Shown: positions 12,051-24,871, counted from the first letter of the stretch. The stretch: 64,000 nucleotides of DNA from Climacium dendroides (GCA_950106755.1 OX467083.1:45274555-45338554), one strand, 5' to 3'. Notes: generated from the letters alone by a model not told the origin. Numbers and translations: made by a program.

Positions 12051-13362
12051 TATAATTTTTTTTCTAATTGGGTGCTATAGTCAAGTTTTTAAAATGTTTT
12101 TATTTTTCAATTATGCTCAATGCACTAAAAAGTGACAATTTTAAATACTTTTTGAAAAAATAGTGTAAGAACTTTAAGATTGAGGATATTGGAAAAGGTT
12201 TAGGAAAAGTTCAAAAGTTTTTAATGAACTTCCAATAGCCTCTAACTTTTATTAACTATCATGTTTCAAACTTTGAAAAATCAAATTGAATAAGGAACAT
12301 TTAAATATATAGAAAATTGCAAGAGCTAAGTTTTGTATTATTGACTAGTTAGAACTATTTTAGAGATATTCAACATATATGAATAAAGACAAACTAGAAA
12401 CTCTTCCAAAAAACTATACTTGCCATTGATAGTATAGAACATGGAGAGGGGAGGCATGTGAATTTGTTTCATTGTAGTTTGACATGGAATGTGTTGAATA
12501 ATACCTTATACCTGTTTGATGCCCTTTGTGTAATTTATTTCATGCACAATCCGTCCAAAAATAAATGACCAACCAATAAAAGAGTTTAGGGCAATTGCAG
12601 GAGACCTAAATGCCACATCCTAGTGCTAATGACCTAATTATTGTTTTTTTATCATTGCCTTTCATTTTAGAGCTTTCTGTTCTCAAATTTAAAATTTTTA
12701 AAATAAAATTATTCTAAAAAAATAAATTGCGTTATGAATCCAATGGTGGTAGTTCATCAAATTATGAGTTAAACTTTACCTTGTGGAATTTCTTGAAGTT
12801 GAGTGGTGTAGTATAGTTCACAACCCATTTGGGGGGAGTCATTTTGGGCATAGACTAAAAAGTTAGCCTAGCAATGCGATTGTTGCCTAGAAAGGGCAAA
12901 TCCAAGAGCTCAAGGAGAAGACAAGTGTGCCATTTTTGTTTTTCTTACAAACACTACTTTCATTTCAATGCCTACCACAGATTGCAAGCTCTACCAAAAA
13001 TTACAAAATAACCAAAATGTTGTTGAAATTTTAGATGAGCATTCTCAACCCCCTCCTCTTTCACTGAGCACAAAATGGTCATCATTTCAAAACATTCTCA
13101 CTAAAGTGTACTCCTTTCAAAATGCACTCCCTTGTTTTTTCCATTGACACCAATAAACCTTCAAACTTAAAACGTCTATTAAATTGTGCATACAAGTACT
13201 CTACAATCTTTTGACACGCTCATTCTCAATGTAAAATACAAGATGCTACCGTTACAAGCTCCATTCTATCCGACCTCAAGAAAAAAAAAGTGAGCAAACA
13301 AATGGTTCAAGTTCTTGGTAGTTTGAGCCCATTTTGAAAGTACACCCCCTTGAGTCATCAAA
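12051..13362. other. AT-rich intergenic DNA
   Basis: I see no gene, tandem array or bounded element here. There are homopolymer-rich stretches and frequent stop codons in all frames. Confidence 0.5.
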
Positions 13363-13579
13363 GGTTAACCCATAAATGACGCCGCGGACGTTTTTTGAGC
13401 CTGATGAATGAGAAGGAAAGGAATCCTTCTTGTGTAGGACAGAAGTACAACTATTCATCCCCGAAAATTTTGAACTTCCCAATGAGTGCTTTTGCGTTTT
13501 GTTTTTAAGTCCAATGATTCCCACGGTGCCCCAAGAGATGATTTCCACGGTCACCCGTCCGTCTTTTAGGGGGTTAACC
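13363..13579. mobile_element. Short MITE with GGTTAACC ends
   Basis: GGTTAACCCATAAA at 13363 faces TTTTAGGGGGTTAACC ending at 13579. The inner block (tgatgaatga..., actattcatcc..., atttccacggtcacc) recurs in degenerate form at about 40975-41190, 61195-61400 and 61735-61930. It is about 217 bp and non-coding. It shares its terminal words with the TTAACCCCTAAAG family. Confidence 0.55.
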
Positions 13580-13599
13580 ATATTCTAGCCACCAGCACC

Positions 13600-15754
13600 C
13601 CCCAACAGCATAACTGCCTCCACCTGTCAGTTTCTCATTGACTGAAAATGCAGCAAATCAGCCCTAAAACACGAAAGAAAATGGGAAATAAAGGAGATAT
13701 TATGGTCCTGTGAGGGCCAATCAGGAGGCGATAGTTTAATCAGGCCATCAAGCAAAAGGGCCACAACGGGACAACTGCCCGCGGCTATAGGACCCGGGCA
13801 GAAGATTCCGGCCCTACGCCGGCCACGACCCGGCCACGTGGCCCCACCCGTTCGCCACGTCACCGACGACAGGCTGCCAGCGTGTCTGTCGCGGGCTGGT
13901 GCCGGTGACCCGTCCCCGGTGGCCCGCGCTGGTAGGGCGGAGTTCGGAAAAGCTGGTGGTAGGGGGTGGCTGAGCAGCTGGCCCAACGATTCTGGGCGAG
14001 CACTCTTCATGAGGTACAGTAGAAAGCCCCTTGGGAAGGCCAGCGGCCAATGGCGCACACATGGGACGCATGTTCCGAGAAGGAACGGGTCATGTGCGAT
14101 GGCCCCCATCCATGGCCATCCATGCGGCCATGCCCATGGGGGAGGATTGCTCACCTACAAATAGGGGCGGGGGCTGGCGTCGTGATCTTTTCCAACCCTC
14201 TTCGCTCCTGCCTCGCGCGCTGGTGTGGCTGCTGCTGCTGCTGCTGCTGCTCTGCTTTCGCGTTTCTGTAGTGAGAGGCCCTGCTGCGATCGATTCGCGT
14301 TCGCCAGGCGGCTGCTGCTGCTGTCGTGCGCTGCCGTCGGTTCTCCCCGTCCTCGCCGTTCTCCCGACGTTCGGATCGTGCTTTGGCGTTCCGGATTGCT
14401 CGAATTCTCGGCTTGGGACGCCGGCAGCGACTCTTTTCGCCTGCCGTGTCATTTCGTGGTGCTGGGGCTGTGGTCGCGTGGGGGCTGTTGGTGGCAGTTT
14501 CGATCGGTTGGTGGTGGTGCGGTTCCGGGGGCTTGCGTTTGACTTCACGGAGGCTGCTGCTGTGTGGTTCGTGGCTGCCGGTTCGAGGTGGCTTGGGGGC
14601 TCAATTGAACTCGGTGTTGTGTCGATTCTGGAGGAGGTGAATTCTGGCGTCGTAACGTCCGTTCCTGGAGAAATTTGACTGTGCGCTCGTTGAAAAGCCG
14701 TTTGCCTGAACCTGGAGGTGCTGTTTAGCTGTTGTTGAGGTTAGGGGAGCAGTCGAGCGAGTTCTAGTGAGTGTTCGTTCCAAATTTGTGTCGTAGTAGC
14801 GAAAGCTTCCTTCCTTGAAGTGCAATTTGGAAAAATTGTGGAAGGGTTGCGCGCAGTCGCAGAAGGGAGAGGCGTTTTTCTTGTCGTAGTCAGTTGCTCT
14901 CGTCATTTCCGCTGTTGAGTAGGGGTTTGCGTTTCAGTCTTAGTGCTTTCCTTGCGCGTACTTTACTGGTGCTCTTTTTGACTGGGAGGGGAAGTTCCTC
15001 GACTAGTAAGTTTTTCTTCTCTGAGATCGAAGTATTTTTATATTTTCTGGCTTTTATTGCCGCTCAGGTTCTCTTTTCCTGGCTAAAAGCTTTAACTGCT
15101 TGTCCGCATCGTGACCCCACCGTGTTTGGGTAGAGCACCTTCTGCACAAGTCGTTTTCCAACCCTTGTCTCTCTGTTTCTGTGATTTAGTCACTGTAGGG
15201 TGCTTTACTTTTTTCGAGTGTTTAATTGTCGGAATAGTAAGGTTGCAATTGAACACGTTGTCGAGGTCGATAGGGCATGCCCTCTGTCATTCGGAAGATA
15301 CTATGCTTGCTCGTGCCATCGACTTTCGGTGAGCGCAACGGAGACGGTTGCAAGCCGTCCTCGTGACTGCTTTAAAGAATTCCTCTTTGCATCAGTTTAG
15401 TCGGCCATGCTGCGTGCGCCCCTAGACTCTCGTCACCGAACCTGGTTGATTTTAGTCGAGGGAGTAGAAGATCTTTTCCGATAACACCGAGAGGGGAAAC
15501 GACCGTCAGCAACACTTGCCGACCAAGCGCTGCTGCGAAAGGCACGAACTAATCGTCGCGCGTCCAAGTCTTGCGGACAAGTGGCGGGCTAGAAGCAGGG
15601 GCCGTGCGCGGTGCTTGAGTTTTGGTGGTTGCCCGTTGCGGGGAGTGCAAAGCGAAAATAATTGGGGCTCTGTTGAGCGTGGTTATTTGGGAGGAAAAGT
15701 TTTGAGGACTCGGAGAAGTTTTGAGGGTTCGGAGAAGTTTGGAGGGTTCAGAGA
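13600..15754 (+). promoter_or_regulatory. GC-rich promoter and long 5' leader of the ASG1-like gene
   Basis: Composition switches abruptly from AT-rich to GC-rich at about 13740. A TATA-like CTACAAATAGGG lies near 14155, followed by a long leader with several ATGs and short upstream frames, the longest 215 codons at 14031-14678. Long open frames occur on both strands, as expected in GC-rich DNA, and none resembles a known family. I read this as promoter plus an extended 5' untranslated region, possibly with a leader intron. Confidence 0.45.
14228..14251. repeat. (GCT)8 trinucleotide repeat
   Basis: Eight perfect GCT units lie in the presumed transcribed leader of the ASG1-like gene, about 80 bp after the TATA-like element. 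Shorter GCT runs follow near 14310. Confidence 0.9.
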
Positions 15755-18566
15755 ATGGTGGCATTCGTAGCCCCAGCAGCTCTCACAAAGAGTGAGCAAT
15801 CCTGCTCGCCCGTGGCAGGTGGTGGTTTGACTGATCGCTCGGACTGTCAGAGGCACAACGGAGGATTCGCAATGGAGTCTAAGAATCGGACGGAAGACCC
15901 CATCCATGCGGAACTATCCCCACTGACTGTTCCCAAGCCGGAGCGGCAGGTGTATCGCGAACCAGAAGGAAAAGGCGAAGAGTATGATTTCTACCAAAAT
16001 GGCCGCAAGCGAGCTAAGCTGCAGGAGTCAGTGCCTTGCCCAGTGTCACAGGTGAGTATGAAAGACATTGGATTTATGGAGCATTTAATTGCGTGAATTC
16101 TTCCTTGAATGCGGGTGATGTCCATGTCAGAGACCTGCTCTGCTGTTATCTTGGATCACGTCCAAAAGCAAACCTCCGTGTGAAATGCACGGGAGCTTAG
16201 CCGATAGCATGGAAATCTGATGTTGTGGCCGTCCTGTGTGTAACAGAGTTCGGGTCGTCCATGTGGCATGCCTTTTTTGTCTGCTGGACTTGCACATGGT
16301 ATCGGGGCACATGGCATCGGGGGGAGCTCTGGTCTGTCGAGTAGATCCTTGCCCGTGCCCGTGCCCTCGTTGAGGAGAAGCAATCCGATGCTGCCTCCCA
16401 CGCCGGTGTTGGTCTCTCAAGCTCAATGCAACCCACTCGAGGAGCCGAGCCCGTTGGGCTTGACGTTGAGAAAGACCCCGTCACTTCTGGACCTCATCAC
16501 GTTCCAACTCCAAAACAATGCGAGTGTGCAGTCTGCGGAGTCCGAGAATGTTGGCCAAGGGTTCGGGAAGTCGAGGATTGGGAAGTGCTTGGCCCCGGCT
16601 GGGTCTGGAGCCCAAGACAAGCTGAAGGCATCGAATTTTCCAGCGTCGACGCTCAAGATCGGAACATGGGAGGTAGGTGTTTGTGGCATTATCCTGATAT
16701 TGGAGACGTTGAAGTGTGCATGTTATTTGGACATGGAGATTTTGCAGTGGTGGAATTGCATGTTGTTTGGTGTTTGGGCATGCTCTCCCGGTAGGAGGAA
16801 GGTATGTACTGGCGTGAGCGGTATTGTTGGAGTTGGTATTGATAATAGTCGTTGGACTTTTGCAATTCAGCGTACGTCTCGGTACGAAGGCGATCTGGTG
16901 GCAAAATGCTACTATGCGAAGCGCAAGCTGGTGTGGGAGGTGCTGGATAGCGGTTTGAAGAGCAAGGTGGAGATCCAGTGGTCGGACATCTCGGCAATGA
17001 AGGCCACTTGTCCGGACAATCTTCCCGGATCTTTGGAGATCGAGGTATGTCGGGTGATGGCAATTGTGGGTTGGTGAAGTGGTAATTTTTAGTGCTTTGG
17101 TTGTATGTGTGCGCGCTTGGATCTGATGGTGTTGGGTGATGTTTCAGGTTTCTCGTCCACCTTTGTTTTTCAAGGAGACGAACCCGCAGCCGAGGAAGCA
17201 CACCTTATGGCAGGCCACGACCGATTTCACAGGGGGTCAGGCGAGCATATGCAAGTAAGCTCTTCTCTTGGGTCGCGAGTGGGAGTATGTTTTTTGTTGC
17301 ATGTGGATGGCCGGTTGAAGTAGACTTGATGCAGTGTTGGTTTTAGTCATGTCTGCTGGGTGATAGGACGTGGCATGATGTTGATGATGTGGTTGTTGAC
17401 GAATGACAGGATTCACTACTTGCAGTTCCCAGAGGGCGTGTTGAACCGACATTACGAGAAGTTGGTGCAGTGTGATCCTCGTCTGAAGGCCCTAGTAGAG
17501 GGAACGCTAACCGGAACTGTAGGTCGTCTCGACGCCAATGAATCCGGCGTGGATGTGCAACATGGTAAGCCTCGGAATGTCATGGCCCACGTGTACAATG
17601 GGTTGAACGAGCGACCGCACTCTCCTTTGTCGCCTGTGTCGCCGTGTTCACACATGGTAGTGGGAGGAGGTTGTCCAAGTTTGGTTGCGGAGTTGGAGTC
17701 GGATGCGATGTGTAGGAACGAGCAGTTGTCCCCTAGCTCTGGTATGCCCCATTCTTGTCCCCTTATTTTTTTGCGTTTCTCATTTGGTATTGGTTTTCAT
17801 GGGAACTGTCGTGCATGGTGTTGGCAAATGTGATTGTGGGTATGCAGTGTATTGTTTCTTTGATGCGTTGATTGGATGCGAAGGAGTTTGTGTTTGAGGT
17901 GGCAAGGTTTGTGTTTGTTGGGTGATGACAGTGATGGAGCTTCGCAAATGCAAGGAAGGTGGCGACAGTGATAGTGGGGAGTATTACATGAGAGAGGATT
18001 TGGGGAGCTTCAGCCCCTATGCGGTGGATTCAGGATACTCCCCCGCGATGGGGTATGACATGCAAGAGATAAAGGTGGCGGCGAACATGAATTCCGAGGG
18101 TGCCAACATTTCTGCTTCCAACCGACAGATCCTGGATGAGATTGCGCAGTTGTTACTCGGCGACTCCTCAGCTTCGTTGTCGAATGAGCAAGCAATCCTC
18201 CTGGCGGCCCGAATGGGTTCGATGCAAGCTGCGATAGGCAGGGACGTCCAGAGCGGCCTGGTTCCTCAGCCTGGTTTCGACGTTTTTCCCGTGGCAGAGA
18301 GACATGGTGTGTACTACGGCGCAACCGCTGGGCGAAGCATGGTCTCATGCCACGACCAGGCCGACAACAATTTTGACAGTCATAGTAGGTTATCGAAAAA
18401 CTGTACCAATATGTTGGAATCCTCATTCAACTCAGTCGTTCAGGGCCTGCCAAAAAACTATTCTGCAGGCGATCTACTAATGAATCTACCGCGAGTGGCG
18501 TCATTGCCTCAACTTTTTGAGTCCGTGTCGCAGGTGCCACTGTCGAGATACATGGGCATCCAGTGA
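15755..18566 (+). CDS. ASG1-like: ASG1-like plant protein of unknown biochemical role
   Basis: Six exons join in phase: 15755-16051, 16247-16672, 16871-17044, 17148-17254, 17410-17741 and 17932-18566, giving 656 aa. The core matches the plant family of Arabidopsis ALTERED SEED GERMINATION 1. TLRKTPSLLDLI lies near residues 172-183. The block YEGDLVAKCYYAKRKLVWEV and the following EIQWSDI start at about residue 246. Then come LFFKETNPQPRKHTLWQAT, FTGGQASICK and LQFPEGVLNRHYEKLVQCDP. In known members this block is near-invariant and the flanks are low in conservation, as here. No signal peptide or membrane segment is seen. Arabidopsis ASG1 is linked to seed germination and stress, but its biochemical activity is not established. 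The start could instead be the ATG at 15872, 39 codons on. Upstream frames in the leader suggest translational control. Confidence 0.75.
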
Positions 18567-20480
18567 GGGGTGCGTGCTTGCTTGCATGCATCCCGAGCCG
18601 GTGTCTAGTCTTGAATGGGTACGATTGTTGGACCGCCTTGAATCGTTTGAGCCGCAATTTGATCGTGAATGGGGGCATGGTAGCAGTCCAGCTTGCGTCG
18701 AACACGGGTGACGTGTGGGGTGGGCATTCGGCTCCAGAGTATCTGTCAGTGGTATGGGGTGCGGCCGGATGTATGGACCTTGGCGGGGGTGAACTAACGA
18801 CATACGTTAGGTTATGTACTATGTCTATTTCGAAACCTTCTGTTGCAGACCCACACCGGTAGAACATGTCGATTGTGCGTCGTTGCCTTCTGCAACCTCG
18901 TGCAGGTATGTTCTTGATAGGGTGCCAGTCGACAGGGAAGGTTGTATCGCTTTTTAATACACAATGTGGGATGATCTGAACTCGTTAGAATGCATGATTT
19001 GTATGTGGGATGGTCTGAACTGTATGGAATTGTTGGGTGAGGGTATTTTTTTCTGTGGGGCTTGTTGTGGTGGTTGCAAGAGTGTACTTTTTCTGTGGTA
19101 ACGACTGTTGTGAACAATATATGGCTTACCTTTTTTGTGTGGAATGTCTTCGATTTCGTACTGGATGGTATCATTGGCGTCTCAAGTTGCTTTGTGTAAT
19201 TGACCCACGTACATTTGGCGGTTTGTGATGAAGCTTTTTATATTACATGGAAATTGACTTTGAAATTTCAGAAGGGAACTGGAGTTTATTGGCTTTGTCT
19301 TTCAGGGACAAGACTACAGTCACTACTCTATTTCCAATTTCTGGCAGACATCTTCCTCTAGGAATCCCGTGCACGCTGCCTGAAAACGGAGAGTTCCATT
19401 TCTTGCGAACTGAGGCATCCCGATTCTTCCGTCCTTCCCTTATTAGCTTATCGATGTGAGGTGGAGTGTGAGTTGTGAAGAGTAAAGGCCCGTTTGAATT
19501 TGAAACATTATAATGAATAATATTTTGTGCAGCCCTTTTGAAGTCGTTTGAATTTGAAAATTTCTCCCGTCACTGTTTCGGTTTTTTCGCTGGCAATGCT
19601 GTCTAGTAAGTTAAATCGTGTTTCCTTGGTGCTTTGTTGAGGCGTGTGGCAGTTATTGTGAATTGACTAGGGGAAGGATATTCTGCATGGAGCTGTCAAT
19701 TCGATTCTGAAATACTTGCGAATATACTTACTGGCTCTGACGGAGCTGACTGAGGGGAGAGAAGCTGCCTCCAGCGGTTTGGTATTGACAGAAGCAGCTT
19801 CATGTGAGGAGCGAGGACGGTTGAGGAGGACCGTACTCCATCACCGGAGCAGGAATCGTGCTACAAGCATCAGAGTGTAGTTGGTAGCTTCTTCTTTTAT
19901 TTAATTGGAATATTGTTGAATTCTCTTTGCTTTGTAACCGACGTTGGCATGTGAACACTCTCAATTAACGTAACTTGCACTGGGACCCCATCAGGGACCC
20001 CATTGCTCCATCGAGCACAGAGCCAAGAGCTTGATTTGGAGCAACTGCGGCGATTGGTCCTATCATGGGAAAACCTGATGCTTGAGCCCCACCATGCCAA
20101 AGTCTTTTTCTTGTTGATGAGCCACTACAGGAGAAGAATATGTGCGCAGAGAGAGCGACTTGGTTTCAATGGTCTACAACTGTAACCAGGTAGGAGGTCT
20201 TGGCACTGTAGAATGGAAAAAAATGTTTTTTCAATGCAATTTAATTGTTTGGAGGGTGCTTGAGTACATTTCAATGAATAGTATTGACTTTTTCAGAGAA
20301 TTGAAGGTGCTCAATCCAAGGATCACCCTTGGAGTGTATTTGGGCCAGTGAACGGGGAGTTTATATGACTCAGCTTTTTGCTGTTCTTTAAAAATGTCAT
20401 TTGGTAATTTTTCATTGTTATTCGGTTGTTCCCTAAGCTTAGTCATTTTGTTCAGTAAAAAAACAAATTTTGTTTTCTTA
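18567..20480. other. 3' flank of the ASG1-like gene, unassigned
   Basis: The first part, to about 18900, is probably 3' untranslated region. From 18950 to 20400 the composition stays intermediate, and short frames occur at 19247-19459 and 20003-20351. None resembles a known family or shows convincing splice partners. It may be a long 3' region, a non-coding transcript or a gene remnant. Confidence 0.3.
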
Positions 20481-20935
20481 CTTCATTCATTTTCTTTAAG
20501 TTTGCAAAAGCAATCTGTAAGAAATAGGCAGATAAAATACAAAAACTAAACTCAAAAAGTAAGTTCAAAAATTCAATGGAGGGCAACTCATCAATTAAAA
20601 GCAATTTATTTGCATACTACCATACTTGGAAATCAAGTTCAACTTTCATTAATTTTTACTAATTCAAAGACCAAATAGCCAAATCTAGAAATAAATGTAA
20701 AGATGGTTGGTCCAAAATCCATTGAATCTAATAATAATCTAGAAAGTCAAAGATCAATTTGTCATTTGACCATCTACCAATAAAAAAAAAATAGATGGCA
20801 AAATTAAGGGATTACTTCATTAGCATTTATTAAGTAGCAAGTGGAGAGGTCATTGCTATGATCAAATTCATTGTTTGTCATAGATTATGGGACAATTTGA
20901 AGATGAGAGCTTTGACCACTCATTGTCAAAAATGC

Positions 20936-21312
20936 AGCAATTGTGTATAAAGTAGAATTTCAGCCTTTATTTAAGTATAGTGAATAAAAAATTTCAAAAA
21001 AATTTGAACTGGAAAAATGTGGAAAATCAATCTAAATTTCACCTCCTAAAATCCGTTTGTAATTTTGAGACTCTAATCAAAAGTTATGGACAAAGTTTAG
21101 AGAGGGGTTAATAGGGCCATTTTTCTTGGCGTTTTCAAACATCCTCTTTGAATTTTATACATAATTTTTGATTGGAGGCTTAAAATCACAAATGGATTTT
21201 TGGAGATGAAATTTAGATTGATTTTCCACATTTTTCTAGTTCAAAGTTTTAAGAAAAATTTATTCACTATACTTAAATGAGGGCCAAAATTTTACTTTAT
21301 ACATAATTCTTA
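20936..21312. mobile_element. Fold-back MITE with about 150-bp arms
   Basis: 20936-21094 and 21156-21312 are inverted copies of each other, with strong similarity along the whole arm. Shared blocks on the two strands include TTTAAGTATAGTGAATAAA, GAAAAATGTGGAAAATCAAT and CTAAATTTCAYCTCC. The spacer is about 60 bp. A transcript would fold into a long, nearly perfect hairpin suitable for Dicer processing. No coding sequence. Confidence 0.8.
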
Positions 21313-21805
21313 TGACTTCATTATGAATAGTTGAGCTTCTAACTAATCCTAATTTACATATCCCACATAGGTTGCTTTACCTCCTACCACCTCACTTGTA
21401 CAAATAGCTTGTCTTCATACCTTGTAGTACTCACATTCAATGAACATTGAAGATTTTTGGCAATTGTCGGATATCTGAAATTCTTTAATTCATTGAATGT
21501 TGGCTATACCTTTTGGGCTAGTCACCTAGAAATTGGTGGTAGCATAAGTAGGGCAGTCAAAATTCCTTATTTTTTAATGAAAATTGTCATTTTTTATTGT
21601 AAGTCGTTGACTTCCTATACTCCAAGTATTTTGTTCGATTATATGGCCTAAAATTTTGAAATTAAAACAGTAATTTGCTAATTTCTTTTGGCTGATTTTC
21701 TATTAGCTGTCAGATCTCCCTGTACGTTGATTTGGGCCATTTCTTGCTAATTTCCATTGATGTGAATTTGGGACATAATTATGATGTTTTTTGAATGAGT
21801 CCAAC

Positions 21806-22803
21806 TATACTAATGATGGTAATTAGTGTTATTTTACTAATAACTAGCGGTTGGTGCTTGCTTTGCTATGCATTAACTACATTACTTTCATCAATTTATC
21901 ATATGATAGAATGTAGATTAATAAAGTATGTATAATCTTTAAATAAAAATATTGACATCTTCATAAAATATTCATTAAAGATACATATATTGTGCAATAG
22001 AAAGTAATTAAAGAAAATATTTATATCATAATTTTCACAAAAAAAAATTTGCAAACATGAAAACATTGCAAGGACACCACCACTTGATAAATTTCTTCAC
22101 TTACAAACAATGGTGACCAAAATTGAAGAATTGAAATGCAAATTTGTTAAATTGCAAAGACTTTGTAAATACTTTGTTATAGAATCCAAAATTGCTTCAA
22201 TCTAACAAAGCTTCAAATCATTTGGTAGTAAGAAAAGAACATTAGAATTGAGAACATTCAAATCTTAAAAAATCATAGAATTGTGAAAATAAAATGAAGT
22301 TTGAAGCTAAGAAATATGAAACCTCCATAATATCATTATACCTCTATAATATCACATTTTAACACTGTGTGATATTACAAAGATGTTTTGACCATTGGAA
22401 CTCTATAATATCACATTGTGTAAAAATGTGATATTATAAAGGAATTTGGCCTCTATAATATCACACAGTGTAAAAATGTGATATTACGGAAGGCCTTGTG
22501 ATTTTGGTAGTATGATGTTACCTGGCCTTTTACCACACACACTTTAAATTCCAAGTAGTTTGTATATAGAGTTGGTAGAATTTAAACTACCTTCCCCTCC
22601 TTCCTTTCCTTCCTTCCTCACTCCCTGGAATTTAATGAAATAATATGTAACGCTAAATATAAATTTGTAAAAAATTTATATCCACTAGTTGACAATTAGT
22701 GTCTATGTCGAAATTTAGTGTTGATAACATTAAGAAAATTATTGACATTTAGTGTTATGCTTCATAATTAGTGTTGCCAACACTATTTACCATCATTAGT
22801 GTA
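21806..22803. mobile_element. TIR element related to 1403-1914
   Basis: TATACTAATGATGGTAATTA at 21806 faces the inverted end ...TTTACCATCATTAGTGTA at 22803, both bounded by TA. The terminal words (CTAATGATGGTAAWTAGTGTT) parallel those at 1403-1914 (CTAAAATTGGTAAATAGTGTT). The interior, about 1 kb, is non-coding and contains the palindromic tandem block at 22338-22485. Confidence 0.6.
22338..22485. repeat. Three tandem hairpin-forming TATAATATCACA units
   Basis: Three imperfect units of about 50-60 bp each read CTATAATATCACA ... TGTGATATTA, so every unit is itself a palindrome (roughly 22338-22380, 22410-22440 and 22450-22487). Each could form a short hairpin, alone or with its neighbours. 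The block lies inside the TIR element at 21806-22803. Confidence 0.7.
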
Positions 22804-23508
22804 ATGAAATGAAGCTAGTCACTTGTAGTTTCTACATTAGATGATTTCTAGGAGTCTGGGAGGGCCATTTCAGGCCCGTTCCCGATGTTGGTTCCCCCCG
22901 CAGATTCTGGGGGATGGCTGTTCCCAATAATTTATTTTTTAATTTATAGTCTTGAAATGAAAAAAAAAATTGAAAAAAAATTCATTTTTTCTTTTGAAAA
23001 AAAATTCTTTTTTTCAAACGTGGCAATCTCTCGACCACATTAGCAAGCTCCTGTGGCCCTCTGTAGGGCAGTTCTCGTAGTTTGGGAATTGTTGAAAACT
23101 CACAGCCCTCCAAAGGGCTAAAAACGCTTGTAATGCTCCAATGGAAAAATTTAAAAAATTTAAAAATTTCAATATTTTATAGCAATATGAACTTTAGGCC
23201 TATTACCATGGTTGGTTGATTTTCTAATTTTAGAGTGATACAGTAACTTTGGTTTATACCATATTTTTTTATACTATAATATACATCTATAATGAAAATT
23301 TTATATTTTTTGAGTATATTTTGTATTTGATATGAATTTTTTTAAATTTTTTCTTAAGAATTTCACAATAATTTCAAATTTCCCCCCCCCAAAATTGAAA
23401 ATTTTACAACTTGTAGTAGGCATATAACTTCATCTTTGAAAATTAAATTTAAAAATTTTCATCCATATTTAGTTGCAAAATGGTAGCAAATAAAGTAATG
23501 AGAGTTTA

Positions 23509-23880
23509 GACTTCAAACCAATGATAGTTCAAACTTCAAACCAATGATAGTTCAAACTTCAAATAGTGGTCATAGGCTTGTCCTTACGAACAGAGTAATG
23601 GCAGTTCAAACTTCAAATCAATGGTCATGGGCTCATCTTTACAAATAGAATAATGGCAATTCAAATCAATGGTCATGGGCCCGTCCTTACAAACAAAATA
23701 ATGGTAGTTCAAACTTCAAATCAATGGTCATGGGCCAATCCTTACAAATAGAGTAATGGCAAACAGAGTAATAGTAGTTCAAACTTCAAATCAATGGTCA
23801 TGGGCATGTCCTTACAAACATAATAATGACAATTTAGACTTCAAATCAATGGTCATGGGCTTATCCTTGTCCTTATAGGA
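23509..23880. repeat. About 60-bp degenerate tandem repeat
   Basis: Six or so units share agttcaaacttcaaatcaa, tggtcatgggc and cttacaaayaga(g/a)taatgg. Unit lengths vary through small deletions. A single related copy (ttaaattagtggtcatgggc) occurs near 36180. Non-coding. Confidence 0.75.
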
Positions 23881-23954
23881 TTAAGTTAAGCTCCTATATA
23901 AGAACTGATATTTAATTTGAGGAAGTTAGATTTTTTGAAGTGTTTTCATAAATT

Positions 23955-24173
23955 TTTCCTTGAAAGACAAATGGAATAGGCATGTAATCCAAGTTATTCC
24001 ATATTATTTAAAGTTTTATGGAATTAGTTATGAATTCTTGAAGTTGGAATGCAATGGTCTCTACAAGTGTCCACCTCTTGAATTTGTACATTGTTCGTGG
24101 AATGAGAAAGCAAAATGTACCTCTACATTAGAGGACACTTTTAGAGTTTGGGCACTTGAAGGACCTCCTACCT
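23955..24173. repeat. Solo arm of the 31.3-32.75 kb fold-back family
   Basis: The stretch is collinear with 32505-32750, sharing TTTTCCTTGAAAGACAA, GAATTAGTTATGAA, GTCCACCTCTT and TGTACATTGTT. It ends with GGACCTCCTACCT followed by TA. It is one half of the inverted element, without a partner arm nearby. Confidence 0.65.
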
Positions 24174-24836
24174 TACAAGGTCTTGTAGGCTTAATGATTC
24201 TATCTACTAGTGCTTGAATTAACGTTCAACCTTGTGTAAGTTATATGTAGGAAAGTAGAGTTCAATTTTAAAAATAGTTTAATTGAGGCAAGTTTGATAA
24301 GCTAACTACTAATGCATGGATAAGCAAAAAAGTAGTTGTAGTTGATTTTAGATTGGAATTTTTGAATGGAATTTTTATCCAATTTTAAGAATAAAGAAAT
24401 CCCTAACTTCAAGTGATTTCATTCTCTTTTCACTAACACCAAATTTGAGCCATTTGTAGTTTGGATGCATTAAAAAATGAAGAAAATCTTCAAAATATGC
24501 AAGGATTGATAATCCTATACTGACGCTCATATGTTTTCCTACACTTTAAAATTGCCTAGAACTAATTGAGATTTAGCTTCTTCAACAAATTTTGGGCATG
24601 TTGAGGTACAAGTAACACACTTGTATAAAATGATTTTAAAAATTTTAACTCAAATTTAGACAGTTACAAAATCTTTAAGATTCTTTCATAAGGGGAGTGA
24701 GAATTTTGTTGGAATTTTATGGTAAGAGTTTTATGAAATCCTAAAACTTTATTGAGTGAAATATTATTGACTAAATATGACCCCTACTCGTTATGCTTTT
24801 CATAATTCATTCAAAAAATCTGAAAACAAATCATGA

Positions 24837-24841
<5 letters not shown>

Positions 24842-24871
<30 letters not shown>
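24842..24871. repeat. (TA)n microsatellite
   Basis: A perfect TA dinucleotide run of about 15 units lies close to the axis of the large palindrome. Confidence 0.9.

Noticed and set aside
13627..14906. Long frames on both strands (up to 215 codons) in the GC-rich leader
   Set aside because: Overlapping frames on opposite strands are expected in GC-rich DNA with few stops. None shows a domain or splice continuity.
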